Assembly: GCA_012840485.1 (NCBI GenBank)
Contig: DULG01000049.1
Coordinates: 1-38,677, forward strand
Direction of reading: 5' to 3'
Origin: Clostridia bacterium
GTDB lineage: Bacteria > Bacillota > Thermoanaerobacteria > Thermoanaerobacterales > Thermoanaerobacteraceae
DNA: 38,677 nt
The notes under the pieces are model-generated. The model was not told the DNA's origin. It saw nothing but the letters and a program-made list of their open reading frames with translations, and ran no database searches. Positions 9,478 to 18,772 of the stretch are shown piece after piece. Made by a program: the position numbers and the translations under genes. Position 1 is the first letter of the stretch; every line of letters starts with the position of its first letter.

Positions 9478-9756
9478 ATGAAAAAAGAGGATAAGTATAT
9501 ATCTGCCACAGAGATAAATCAATTTCTTTATTGCCCCTATCAGTGGTATTATATAAAAAAATATGGAATAGAGTATATCAATAGTTTGAGAGAGCCAAAA
9601 GAGCAAGATTTGCAATTTAGTAACTTTAAGAAAGGGATAGAATATCATGAAAAATATTACAAGGATATTGTAAAATTGCGATATAAAAAATATGCGATTA
9701 TTTTTGGAATTATAGCTATTTTATTAATAATTGCGATTATGAGGGTTTTAAAATGA
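9478..9756 (+). CDS. N-terminal part of a membrane-anchored Cas4-like (PD-(D/E)XK) nuclease
   Basis: 92 residues. Residues 8-24 (ATEINQFLYCPYQWYY) match the N-terminal iron-sulphur motif of Cas4/RecB-like nucleases, where a single cysteine (C19) sits before an aromatic run. GIEYHEKYY (about 53-61) is the conserved Gly-x3-His motif. Residues 67-90 are one transmembrane helix. The catalytic core and the other three cluster cysteines are not here but in the next gene, in the -1 frame. The stop overlaps the next ATG as ATGA. The last codons before the stop form T TTA AAA (9747-9753), a canonical -1 slippery heptamer, so a fused product by frameshifting is possible. A split gene or a mutation are the alternatives. 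An AAAGGTG site precedes the ATG. Confidence 0.72.
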   Translation: MKKEDKYISATEINQFLYCPYQWYYIKKYGIEYINSLREPKEQDLQFSNFKKGIEYHEKYYKDIVKLRYKKYAIIFGIIAILLIIAIMRVLK

Positions 9757-10313
9757 TTCTCAATATAATTTTTTTATTTTTTACTATATATTTGCTTATT
9801 CAATCAGTTATCGAACAGAGGCCTTTTTATAAAAAAATGAGAAGAAGCATAGGATTTCGAGGAGGTAAAATAATCTACATAGATAAATCGCAAGAGGTAA
9901 AAGAAAAGGGATTAATATATGGGAAGTTATTAAAATCTGACAAATATGGCTTATCTGGAAAGCCTGATTATATTTATCAGTTGGGAGAAGAATTAGTCCC
10001 TGTAGAATTAAAAAGTAGTGAAGCTGATGATTCACCTTATTATAAAGATGTTATGCAGTTAGTTGCATATTTTTTGATAATAGAAGATGTATACCAAAAA
10101 AGAGTAAAAAGAGGGCGAATAGTTTATAGGAATACTATGTTTGAGGTTTATAATAGGCGACACTTAAGAAAAGAACTTTTTAATATATTAAAGCAAATGG
10201 AAAAAATGCAAGAAGGAGATTACTATCCTGAAGTAAATCCTTCTTTTGCCTTGTGTAGATTCTGCCTTTGTAGAGATACTGTATGTGAAATATACAAAAA
10301 TACTTCCAAATAA
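9753..10313 (+). CDS. Catalytic part of a membrane-anchored Cas4-like (PD-(D/E)XK) nuclease
   Basis: 186 residues. Residues 2-20 are a transmembrane helix followed by positive charges (KKMRR), which suggests the rest is cytoplasmic. The nuclease core shows GKPDYI (Asp), VPVELKSS (Glu-x-Lys) and MQLVAY (the Gln-x3-Tyr motif of RecB/Cas4 nucleases). The C-terminus has cysteines spaced C-x2-C-x6-C, matching the C-terminal cluster ligands of Cas4, plus one extra Cys. With C19 of the upstream ORF this completes the four-cysteine set, so both polypeptides, or one fused product, are needed for a Cas4-type cluster. GAGGG lies 7 nt before this ATG, so independent or coupled initiation is feasible. No cas genes or CRISPR array are nearby; a general DNA repair or processing role is more likely than adaptation. 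Confidence 0.78.
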   Translation: MILNIIFLFFTIYLLIQSVIEQRPFYKKMRRSIGFRGGKIIYIDKSQEVKEKGLIYGKLLKSDKYGLSGKPDYIYQLGEELVPVELKSSEADDSPYYKDVMQLVAYFLIIEDVYQKRVKRGRIVYRNTMFEVYNRRHLRKELFNILKQMEKMQEGDYYPEVNPSFALCRFCLCRDTVCEIYKNTSK

Positions 10314-10385
10314 AAACAGAATATTATGTTTATATAGAGAAAAAAATAAAAACGGAATATAGAAAAATTGAAATGAGGTATGGCT

Positions 10386-11270
10386 ATGGTAAGAAAAATA
10401 TTCTATATCTTAATGGGAATTTTGTTGTGTTTTTCAATTGCTTCTTGTGGAATAGCTAAAAAAGACATTACAAGGGCAGAAGAACAAAAAATGCAAAATG
10501 AAGCTTTACAAAAGCCTTTGGAAAAACCTAAAGAAAAAATATCTAATACGGTCAACAATGCTGTTTATACCAATACAGAAAATCTGGATAACACTTTGTA
10601 TAGCTGGGGACTAAGGGTGTTGCCAAATCATCAAACTCCAGAAATTACCCCTTTGGCAATGGAGCTTATAAAAAAATATGATGCGATTTTTGTAGGAGAT
10701 ACGACAAAAAAGGTAGTTTATTTGACTTTTGACGAAGGATATGAAAATGGCTATACACCTAAAATATTAGATATACTCAAAGAAAACAATGTAAAAGCTG
10801 CTTTTTTTGTAACTGGGCCCTATGTAAAAGAACAGGCTGATTTAGTTAAAAGGATGGTGGAGGAAGGGCATATAGTTGGGAATCACACAGTGAATCATCC
10901 AAGCTTACCTACCTTATCTGATGAAAAAGTAAAAGAGGAAATAACTAAGTTAGGAGATATGTTTGAAGAGCTGACAGGGAAAAAGATGAAGTATTTTAGA
11001 CCGCCAAAAGGTGAGTATAGTGAGAGAACCTTGTATCTTACAAAATCGTTAGGTTATAGAACAGTTTTTTGGAGTTTAGCGATGGCTGATTGGCAGCCAC
11101 TTCCTGGAGGACCAGAGGAAAGCTATAATACTGTTATGAAAAGGCTTCACCCGGGAGCTGTCATACTTTTACATGCTGTTTCAAAAGACAATGCTTTAGC
11201 CCTTGATAGGATAATTAAAAGTATTAAAGCCGAGGGATATGAATTTAAAACTCTAGATGATATACCATGA
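10386..11270 (+). CDS. PdaA-like polysaccharide (peptidoglycan) deacetylase, lipoprotein
   Basis: 294 residues. The N-terminus is a lipoprotein signal with lipobox IASC (C21). The NodB-type deacetylase domain (about 105-290) has TFDEGYENGYT (the metal and base aspartate; PdaA of Bacillus has TFDNGYENGYT), the His-x3-His metal motif in GNHTVNHP, RPPKGEY, and the C-terminal LLHAVS histidine. PdaA-type enzymes remove acetyl groups from N-acetylmuramic acid, leading to muramic delta-lactam in the spore cortex. The match to this subgroup is clear, though no Bacillus-style context is present. The start at 10386 is preferred over the ATG at 10380, because GAGG (10375-10378) is only 1 nt from the latter and 7 nt from the former. 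It follows the nuclease pair by about 70 nt with no visible terminator between. Confidence 0.88.
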   Translation: MVRKIFYILMGILLCFSIASCGIAKKDITRAEEQKMQNEALQKPLEKPKEKISNTVNNAVYTNTENLDNTLYSWGLRVLPNHQTPEITPLAMELIKKYDAIFVGDTTKKVVYLTFDEGYENGYTPKILDILKENNVKAAFFVTGPYVKEQADLVKRMVEEGHIVGNHTVNHPSLPTLSDEKVKEEITKLGDMFEELTGKKMKYFRPPKGEYSERTLYLTKSLGYRTVFWSLAMADWQPLPGGPEESYNTVMKRLHPGAVILLHAVSKDNALALDRIIKSIKAEGYEFKTLDDIP

Positions 11271-11285
11271 AAAATGTAAAATAAA

Positions 11286-11321
11286 GCCTTTGCGATGTAG
11301 GTTTTTCTACATCGCAAAGGC
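11286..11321. repeat. Perfect 15-bp hairpin after the deacetylase gene
   Basis: Arms 11286-11300 and 11307-11321 are exact reverse complements (outer bases GCCTTTGCG) around a GTTTTT loop. On the plus strand it is not followed by a T-run. On the minus strand it is followed by TTTATTTT. It ends 18 nt before the TTG of the next gene. It could be a weak or factor-assisted terminator of the deacetylase gene, an mRNA-stabilising stem, or a control element of the flippase gene. Confidence 0.6.
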
Positions 11322-11339
11322 AAAATTGGGGGAATTATT

Positions 11340-12375
11340 TTGGGGACAATTCTTGAGAAGAAAAATTTATATATGATGGCTTTTGCATTACTTTTAAGCA
11401 TTGGTTCAATTTTAGTCTTGTTAAAAATTACAGGCGTTAAAGAAATTGAAATGGCTTTTCACATACCCCTTTTTTATCTTGGGGCGATTTTTGGCTTGAT
11501 AATATTGAGCTTGATAGTGGATACTTTGCGAATAAGGGATTTATTGAGAGAATTAGGAGAAAACTTGCCTTTTGATTATCTTTTTAAATTTAACCTTGCG
11601 ACTTTTTTTATAAGCTACATAACACCTTTTGGCTCAGGAGCTTTACCTCTCATTGTATATTTACTTAGTAAAAAAGGAGTTTCACCAAATAAAAGCTTAA
11701 TGATTTTTACTGCCAAGCTTTTGTTCTCAGGGATTTTTTTTTGGGACTGTGCCTCCTATATTACTTATTTTTTTTAGAAATCAATTAGAATTAGGAACTG
11801 TTCTTTCTTATTTTGCAGTGTTAGTAAGTATATTTTTGATGCTTTTGTTATTTATATTAATTTATATCATATTAAAACCCCGCTTTGTCATTGAGATTGT
11901 TAATAAAATAAGCAATATCTCGTTTTTTAAAAAGCCTAAACTGGAAAAGTATTTTGAAAAAATAAAAGAAGAAATCATACTTTATCATAAAAATTTTAAT
12001 GACCTTTTTATAGGGCCTTCCAGTTATAAGCTGTTTTTTTCTCAATTATTTTATGCAGTAGCTTATTGGTTGCTTTTTTACAGCATTGCTCCAGTTTTAT
12101 TATTAGCTATGAATATACATTTTAATTTGTTAGCAGTAATTGGAAGACAACTCATATTTTATGACATTTTGGCGTATAGTTTTATTCCAAGTGGTTCTGG
12201 TGTAGTAGAAATAGGTTTTGCAACAATTTTTTCAAATATACTTCCTCCCAGTAAATTAGGAATTTTTGTGGGCATGTGGAGGTTTTTTACTTATTATGTT
12301 TACTTGGGAATTTCGGCTATAGGATTTTTTATGGCAATAAAAAATCAAGATGCAAAGAGAATGTTAATTAAATAA
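11340..12375 (+). pseudogene. Flippase-like (LPG-synthase transmembrane domain, UPF0104) protein, frameshifted at a T9 run
   Basis: Two overlapping ORFs make one gene. The first (11340-11777, 145 residues, TTG start with GGGGG 7 nt upstream) carries the N-terminal helices and ends in an unrelated tail. The second (open from before 11749 to 12375) carries the remaining helices. Removing one T from the nine-T run at 11734-11742 joins them into a single 344-residue multi-helix protein (SGIFFGTVPPILL at the junction), the usual size of PF03706/TIGR00374 proteins. Recognisable features are ITPFGSGALP in the first half and FIPSGSGVVEIGF in the second. The family includes lysylphosphatidylglycerol flippase domains and glycolipid-associated membrane proteins. 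The shift may be a true mutation, a sequencing error, a phase-variable tract or a site of transcriptional slippage. The substrate is unknown. Confidence 0.8.
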
Positions 12376-12379
12376 CATT

Positions 12380-12396
12380 TTGGTACTAATTATCAT
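12380..12396. promoter_or_regulatory. Candidate enhancer site A of the glp operon
   Basis: TTGGTA-N5-TATCAT, a 17-bp imperfect palindrome matching 11 of 12 arm positions of the motif TTGRTA-N5-TAYCAA shared with site B and with the two sites before dhaK. Its start is 33 bp upstream of site B. Proposed target of the sigma-54 activator encoded at 18773-20407. Confidence 0.55.
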
Positions 12397-12409
12397 ACAG
12401 GAATAATAA

Positions 12410-12443
12410 CCTTTGATATTTTGTATCAAAGGGGTATTTTTTT
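12410..12443 (+). terminator. Terminator hairpin after the flippase gene, overlapping enhancer site B
   Basis: Perfect 9-bp stem CCTTTGATA (12410-12418) with TATCAAAGG (12424-12432), a 5-nt loop, then GGTA and a T-run (12436-12443). It can terminate the flippase transcript. Its core (12413-12429) is also the second copy of the TTGRTA-N5-TAYCAA palindrome, so the sequence probably has two roles. Confidence 0.7.
12413..12429. promoter_or_regulatory. Candidate enhancer site B of the glp operon
   Basis: TTGATA-TTTTG-TATCAA, a perfect palindrome in its arms. It matches dha site B (20427-20443) at 14 of 17 positions. Its 3' end is 41 bp before the GG of the -24 element, a normal distance for an enhancer-bound sigma-54 activator. 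Confidence 0.65.
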
Positions 12444-12467
12444 ATATGTATTTTTCAGGTTTATTTT

Positions 12468-12485
12468 TTGGCATATTACTTGCAT
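12468..12485 (+). promoter_or_regulatory. Sigma-54 (-24/-12) promoter of the glp operon
   Basis: TTGGCAT-ATTAC-TTGCAT, with GG at 12470-12471 and GC at 12482-12483, the required 12-bp separation. It agrees with the consensus TGGCAC-N5-TTGC except for T in place of the last C of TGGCAC. The predicted start is near 12495, giving a leader of only about 14 nt that still contains the GGGGG ribosome site of glpP. Confidence 0.82.
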
Positions 12486-12508
12486 AAAGAAAAGATGGGG
12501 GTATAAAA

Positions 12509-13078
12509 ATGAGAGAAAAGATTCTGGATGCAATGAGAGACTTCCCGATAATAGCTGCAGTGCGAGAGGCAAAAGATTTAAATACGGCTCTTTCTTCAAA
12601 TGCACAGGTGATATTTTTACTTACTGGTGACATAATGAACATTTCTGAAATAGTTCAAGAGGTCAAAAGACATGATAAAATTGTTTTTGTGCATTTTGAT
12701 TTGCTTGAAGGTTTAGGAAAGGACAACAAAGCAGTAGAGTATTTGGCTGAAAAAATAAAGCCACATGGTATAATCTCTACCCGCAATAATATTTTGATAC
12801 ACGCTAAACAATTTGATCTTTTCTGCATCCAGAGACTTTTCATTTTAGATTCCCAGGCATTAAAAACAGGGTTTGCTTCAACAAAACAAATAGTTCCAGA
12901 TGCAATAGAAGTAATGCCTGGGATAATTCCCTCAGTGATAAGTGAAATATCAGTAGATGTGCATCAACCAGTCATCGCAGGAGGTTTAGTCAAGACAAAA
13001 GAAGAAGTTATAAATGCACTTAAATCTGGAGCTATTGCCGTATCAACGAGTGAAAAAAATCTGTGGTTTATTGAGTGA
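12509..13078 (+). CDS. glpP: Glycerol uptake operon antiterminator GlpP
   Basis: 189 residues, full length for the GlpP family, a TIM-barrel-like RNA-binding regulator. Conserved stretches include PIIAAV near residue 13, the VFVHFDLLEG strand, GIISTR and the C-terminal GGLVKTKEEV and GAIAVSTS phosphate-binding loops. In Bacillus, GlpP with glycerol-3-phosphate binds the glpD leader RNA and stops premature termination. A strong terminator sits just before the dehydrogenase gene in this same cluster (15565-15607), so it likely acts there. First gene after the sigma-54 promoter. Confidence 0.94.
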   Translation: MREKILDAMRDFPIIAAVREAKDLNTALSSNAQVIFLLTGDIMNISEIVQEVKRHDKIVFVHFDLLEGLGKDNKAVEYLAEKIKPHGIISTRNNILIHAKQFDLFCIQRLFILDSQALKTGFASTKQIVPDAIEVMPGIIPSVISEISVDVHQPVIAGGLVKTKEEVINALKSGAIAVSTSEKNLWFIE

Positions 13079-13155
13079 AAGGAGGGTGAGAGACATAAAA
13101 ATTGAGTTTTAAAAAATAAAACTTAATAAATTTTGGAATCATGGAGGGATATTTT

Positions 13156-13887
13156 ATGAGTGACCTTGCAAAATATGTTGCTGAATTTTTTGGTACGATG
13201 ATACTTATATGGTTAGGTGATGGCGTGGTTGCAAACGTTGTCTTAAATAAATCTAAAGGGCAAAACAGCGGTTGGATTGTAATCACCGCGGGATGGGGAT
13301 TTGCAGTAATGGTAGGAGCGTATACAGTTGGGTGGATAAGTGGTGCTCACTTAAATCCAGCTGTGACAATTGGCTTAGCAACGATAGGCAAGTTTTCATG
13401 GAGTTTGGTGCCAGGCTATATTATAGCGCAAGTTTTAGGAGCTTTTGTGGGAGCTATAATTGTTTATTTGATGTACATGGATCATTATGCAGCAACTGAA
13501 GATCCCACAGCTAAGCTTGGTACTTTTGCAACTATTCCAGCTATAAGAAAGTTGGGTAAGAATTTTATGACAGAGGCATTTGGTACTGCTATGCTTTTAA
13601 TAGGAATACTGGGTATAACAAATGGCAACAATCAATTAGTTGGAGGATTAGGACCGCTTCTAATTGGTTTACTTATTTGGGCAATAGGGTTAAGCTTAGG
13701 TGGACCTACAGGTTATGCAATTAATCCAGCAAGAGACTTTGGACCAAGGCTTGCTCATGCTATTCTTCCTATCCCAGGGAAAGGAGATTCTGATTGGGGA
13801 TATGGTTTGATAGTTCCAATATTTGGGCCAATAGTTGGAGGAATACTTGGAGCTGTAGTTTACCAGCTTATTATGAGTATACACTAA
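13156..13887 (+). CDS. glpF: Glycerol facilitator (aquaglyceroporin) GlpF
   Basis: 243 residues with six predicted helices and the two NPA boxes HLNPAVT and AINPARDFGPR. The aspartate after the second NPAR marks the glycerol-conducting rather than the water-only branch. It lets glycerol enter by diffusion for trapping by GlpK, encoded next. The start at 13156 is preferred over 13141, because GGAGGG (13143-13148) sits 7 nt before it and would lie inside the gene if the earlier ATG were used. Confidence 0.95.
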   Translation: MSDLAKYVAEFFGTMILIWLGDGVVANVVLNKSKGQNSGWIVITAGWGFAVMVGAYTVGWISGAHLNPAVTIGLATIGKFSWSLVPGYIIAQVLGAFVGAIIVYLMYMDHYAATEDPTAKLGTFATIPAIRKLGKNFMTEAFGTAMLLIGILGITNGNNQLVGGLGPLLIGLLIWAIGLSLGGPTGYAINPARDFGPRLAHAILPIPGKGDSDWGYGLIVPIFGPIVGGILGAVVYQLIMSIH

Positions 13888-13909
13888 TACAAAAGTTTAA
13901 AGAGTTTAA

Positions 13910-13936
13910 ATCGGCGAGAATTTATCTCTCGCCGAT
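13910..13936 (+). other. Stem-loop between glpF and glpK
   Basis: ATCGGCGAGA (13910-13919) pairs exactly with TCTCGCCGAT (13927-13936) around a 7-nt loop. There is no T-run after it, so it is not a standard terminator. It ends 33 nt before glpK and may set the relative stability of the glpF and glpK segments of the mRNA. Confidence 0.6.
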
Positions 13937-13957
13937 ATGATATTATAAAAATTGTAA

Positions 13958-15463
<1,506 letters not shown>

Positions 15464-15564
15464 AATAAAAAATTGATAAAAAGTAGCAGGAATTTTAAGA
15501 TGTTTGTAGAATATATTTATTAAAGAGAAGAAAAAATAAATATGAGTATGGTGGAGATTTGGAG

Positions 15565-15607
15565 AACCATATATAGCCGACAGGGGTCGGTTATATATGG
15601 TTTTTTT
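15565..15607 (+). terminator. Leader terminator before the glycerol-3-phosphate dehydrogenase gene, probable GlpP target
   Basis: A 14-bp stem (15567-15580 with 15587-15600; one G-U pair) around the loop CAGGGG is followed by T7 (15601-15607). It ends only 18 nt before the ATG of the next gene and would block dehydrogenase expression unless antiterminated. In Bacillus the glpD leader has the same arrangement and GlpP relieves it. glpP is in this operon, which makes regulated readthrough likely. Confidence 0.85.
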
Positions 15608-15625
15608 ATCTTTTAAGGAGGTTTT

Positions 15626-17134
15626 ATGACTATGAAAGAAATGTACGATGTTTTGATAATAGGTGCTGGAGTGGTTGGATGTTCAATTGCGAGAGAACTT
15701 TCAAAATACAAATTAAAAATATTAGTTGTAGAAAAAGGTGAAGATGTGGCTTCGGAAGGAGCTTCTAAAGCTAATAGTGCAATACTACATGCGGGTTATG
15801 ACCCTGTACCTGGTACTTTAAAAGCTATGCTGAATGTCAGAGGAAATGAAATGTACGATGAGTTGTGTAAAGATTTGGATGTTCCAATAAAGAGAACAGG
15901 TTCTTTAGTTGTGGCTTTTTCTGAAGAAGAGGTAAAAGAGCTCTATGAATTGTTTGATAGAGGAATAAAAAATGGTGTCAAAGGGTTGTCTCTCATTACA
16001 AAAGATATGGTCAAAGAGATAGAACCACACATAAATGACACTGTAGTTGCTGCTTTGTATGCCAAAACAGCAGGAATAATATGTCCTTATGGATATACTA
16101 TTGCAGTGGCAGAAAATGCTGCACAAAATGGAGCAGAATTTGTTTTTAATTCAGAAGTAATTGATATCAAAAAAAATGGGGACTTCTTTATAGTAAAAAC
16201 TCACAAAGAAGAATTTTACAGTAAATATGTTGTCAATGCTGCAGGACTTTATTCAGATGTCATAAATAACATGGTAGGGGCGAAGCCATTTTCTGTGCAT
16301 CCTAGAAAAGGAGAATATTTGATATTAGATAAAGACCAAGGATATCTTGCAAGGACAGTAATATTCCAGGTTCCAACTAAAATGGGTAAAGGAATACTAG
16401 TTTCTCCTACAGTTGATGGAAATCTATTGATAGGACCTACTTCAGAAGACATACAAGATAAAGAATTTAAAGCAACTACCAGAGAAGGGCTCAATAAAGC
16501 AATTACAGTTGCAAAAAGAAGTGTGGATAAATTTGATGTCAGAAAGACTATCACTCAGTTTACAGGACTTAGAGCGACTCCTGATACAGAAGACAAAGAC
16601 TTTATAATTGGAGAATCTGATGTGAAAGGATTTATAAATGCTGCTGGAATAGAATCTCCTGGTTTTACTGCAGCTCCTGCTATCGCTGAAATGATAAGGG
16701 ATATACTTAAAGATGCTGGACTTCAGTTGATTGAAAAAGTAGATTTTAACCCAAAAAGAAAACCAGTCATAAGATTTACTGAACTTTCAGACGAGGAAAG
16801 AAACAAGCTTATAAAAGAAAATCCTGCTTATGGAAGAATAATATGCAGATGTGAGACAGTGACGGAAGGAGAGATAATAGATGCGATAAGAAGACCTGTA
16901 GGTGCAAAATCTTTAGATGGTGTTAAAAGGCGTGTAAGAGCTGGAATGGGAAGATGCCAGGGAAGTTTTTGTGGGCCGAGAGTTGTTGAAATATTAGCAA
17001 GAGAACTTAATATTTCTCCTCTTGAGGTTACAAAGCATGGAAGAAATTCGAATATACTAACTGCAGAGACAAAAAAATTTTTATTAGAAAAAGCATCGGA
17101 GGTTTTAAAGAAAGAGGTGTATGAGAATGCTTAA
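15626..17134 (+). CDS. glpA: Anaerobic glycerol-3-phosphate dehydrogenase, FAD subunit with BFD-type iron-sulphur domain
   Basis: 502 residues. Residues 9-35 form the FAD-binding Rossmann motif IIGAGVVGCSIAREL. The DAO-type oxidoreductase domain extends to about 365. The C-terminal BFD-like [2Fe-2S] domain has cysteines C407, C409, C444 and C449. This is the GlpA-like layout, oxidising glycerol-3-phosphate to dihydroxyacetone phosphate. It overlaps the next oxidoreductase gene by 14 nt and is followed by a DUF1667 gene, a trio also known next to glpK in Thermotoga. An alternative start is the ATG at 15632, 10 nt from AAGGAGG. Expression is likely GlpP-dependent. Confidence 0.88.
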   Translation: MTMKEMYDVLIIGAGVVGCSIARELSKYKLKILVVEKGEDVASEGASKANSAILHAGYDPVPGTLKAMLNVRGNEMYDELCKDLDVPIKRTGSLVVAFSEEEVKELYELFDRGIKNGVKGLSLITKDMVKEIEPHINDTVVAALYAKTAGIICPYGYTIAVAENAAQNGAEFVFNSEVIDIKKNGDFFIVKTHKEEFYSKYVVNAAGLYSDVINNMVGAKPFSVHPRKGEYLILDKDQGYLARTVIFQVPTKMGKGILVSPTVDGNLLIGPTSEDIQDKEFKATTREGLNKAITVAKRSVDKFDVRKTITQFTGLRATPDTEDKDFIIGESDVKGFINAAGIESPGFTAAPAIAEMIRDILKDAGLQLIEKVDFNPKRKPVIRFTELSDEERNKLIKENPAYGRIICRCETVTEGEIIDAIRRPVGAKSLDGVKRRVRAGMGRCQGSFCGPRVVEILARELNISPLEVTKHGRNSNILTAETKKFLLEKASEVLKKEVYENA

Positions 17135-18386
17135 CTATGATATAGTCATAATAGGTGGCGGCCCTGCAGGCTTGGGTGCTGCTGTAGAAGCCTATGAAAA
17201 GGGTGTAAAAAATATAGTCATAATTGAAAGAGATAAATATCTTGGGGGTATTTTAGAGCAGTGCATACACAATGGATTTGGACTTCAGGAATTTAAAGAA
17301 GAATTGACAGGACCAGAATATGCACAAAGATTCATTGATAAAGTAGAAGAATATGACATAAATGTAATGTTGGAAACTATGGTTTTGGAAATAACTCCTG
17401 ATAGAATTGTAAAAGCTGTTAATTCTAAGGAAGGTGTGTTCACAATAAAAGCTGGAGCTATAATTTTAGCTATGGGATGCAGGGAAAGGCCGAGAGGTGC
17501 TATTATGATACCTGGCACTCGCCCAGCAGGTATTCTCACAGCAGGTACTGCTCAGAGGTATGTAAATATGGAAGGATATCTTCCAGGGAAAGAAATAGTG
17601 ATATTAGGTTCTGGTGATGTTGGGCTTATTATGGCGAGAAGGCTTACATTAGAAGGAGCAAAAGTCAAAGCAGTTGTAGAACTCATGCCTTACTCTAGTG
17701 GACTTACAAGAAACATCGTTCAGTGTTTAGAGGACTTTAATATTCCTCTTCTTTTAAGTCACACTGTCATTGAAATTCACGGCAAAGACAGGGTAGAAGG
17801 AGTTACAATTGCCAAAGTTGATGAAAATAGAGAGCCAATTATGGAGACTGCACAGTATATAAGTTGTGATACGTTAATACTTTCTGTTGGCTTGATTCCT
17901 GAAAATGAGCTCTCTCAAAAGGCCGGTATAGAGCTAGACCCTATAACAGGAGGACCTATTGTAAATGAAATGTTAGAAACAAGTGTTCCTGGAATTTTTG
18001 CTTGTGGCAATGTCCTTCAAGTTCACGACTTAGTTGACAATGTTACTGCAGAAGCGAGATTGGCAGCTAATTCAGCAATACGATTTATTCGAGAAGGTGA
18101 ATTTGGAAAAAGCAATATTGCCGTAAAAGCTGGTAATGGCATACGTTATGTTGTTCCGCAAAAGATAAATGTAGATAACATAGAAAAAAGGATAAAATTC
18201 AGAATGAGACCTGTTAACGTTTATAACAATGCTATGTTAGCAGTAAAGTCAGGAGACAAATATTTACTAAGACAAAAAAGGCAGCGCTTAACCCCTGGTG
18301 AAATGATTGATGTAAATTTAAGTAAAGACATACTAAAAAATGCAAATCTTGAAGAAGGTATTGTCTTTTTAGTTGAGGAGGGATAA
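17121..18386 (+). CDS. FAD/NAD(P)-dependent oxidoreductase, second subunit of the glycerol-3-phosphate dehydrogenase module
   Basis: 421 residues with two dinucleotide-binding motifs: IIGGGPAGLGAA at the N-terminus (FAD) and ILGSGDVGLIMARRL in the middle (NAD(P)). It also has AMGCRERPR and the FACGNVLQVHDLVD segment that closes the FAD site. There is no CxxxxC redox disulphide, so it is not a thioredoxin reductase. It overlaps the GlpA-like gene by 14 nt and almost certainly forms a complex with it, passing electrons to a soluble or pyridine-nucleotide acceptor rather than quinone; that electron route is inference. An alternative start is the ATG at 17127. Confidence 0.87.
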   Translation: MRMLNYDIVIIGGGPAGLGAAVEAYEKGVKNIVIIERDKYLGGILEQCIHNGFGLQEFKEELTGPEYAQRFIDKVEEYDINVMLETMVLEITPDRIVKAVNSKEGVFTIKAGAIILAMGCRERPRGAIMIPGTRPAGILTAGTAQRYVNMEGYLPGKEIVILGSGDVGLIMARRLTLEGAKVKAVVELMPYSSGLTRNIVQCLEDFNIPLLLSHTVIEIHGKDRVEGVTIAKVDENREPIMETAQYISCDTLILSVGLIPENELSQKAGIELDPITGGPIVNEMLETSVPGIFACGNVLQVHDLVDNVTAEARLAANSAIRFIREGEFGKSNIAVKAGNGIRYVVPQKINVDNIEKRIKFRMRPVNVYNNAMLAVKSGDKYLLRQKRQRLTPGEMIDVNLSKDILKNANLEEGIVFLVEEG

Positions 18387-18387
18387 A

Positions 18388-18753
18388 ATGGAACTAAAAG
18401 AAATTACATGCATAGTTTGCCCCTTGGGCTGCAGGATACAAGTTGAAATGGAAGGAGGGGAGATAAAAAGCGTAAAGGGATATTCTTGTTCTAGAGGATT
18501 AGAATATGCTAAAAATGAAGTTACTATGCCTAAAAGGACTATTACTACAAGTGTGAGAGCAATAGGGGGACATCTTCCACTCTTATCTGTTAGGACAAAA
18601 GAGCCTGTTCCAAAAGAAAAGATACAAGAAATAATGCTTGAATTGGCTAAGGTAGAGGTTAAAGCTCCTGTAAAAATAGGAGATGTAGTGGTGAAGAACA
18701 TTTTAGGTACGGGGGTTGACATAATTGCTACAAGAAACCTCTATGTAAAATAA
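18388..18753 (+). CDS. DUF1667 cysteine-rich protein, third subunit of the dehydrogenase module
   Basis: 121 residues. The N-terminus has C8, C11 and C15 (TCIVCPLGC) and a fourth cysteine C34 (YSCSRG), a likely metal or iron-sulphur site. The rest matches the DUF1667 pattern with RTITTSVRAIGG. These proteins regularly accompany the two upstream flavoproteins and are probably an electron-transfer or assembly subunit. The ATG at 18388 is chosen because GAGGAGGG lies 5 nt upstream; the earlier in-frame TTG at 18373 would place that site inside the gene. The stop of the previous gene is one base before this ATG. Confidence 0.85.
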   Translation: MELKEITCIVCPLGCRIQVEMEGGEIKSVKGYSCSRGLEYAKNEVTMPKRTITTSVRAIGGHLPLLSVRTKEPVPKEKIQEIMLELAKVEVKAPVKIGDVVVKNILGTGVDIIATRNLYVK

Positions 18754-18772
18754 GTTTTTGCGTGGTGATAAA

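Noticed and set aside
9753..10313. Cas4-like nuclease as a sign of a CRISPR-Cas locus
   Set aside because: No repeats or other cas genes are present in the window, and Cas4-like solitary nucleases are common.
12421..12630. Plus-strand ORF overlapping the start of glpP
   Set aside because: Out of frame with glpP, covers the sigma-54 promoter and has no ribosome site.
15473..15489. TTGATA-N5-TAGCAG, similar to the proposed enhancer
   Set aside because: Two arm positions differ, there is no second copy and no sigma-54 promoter follows.
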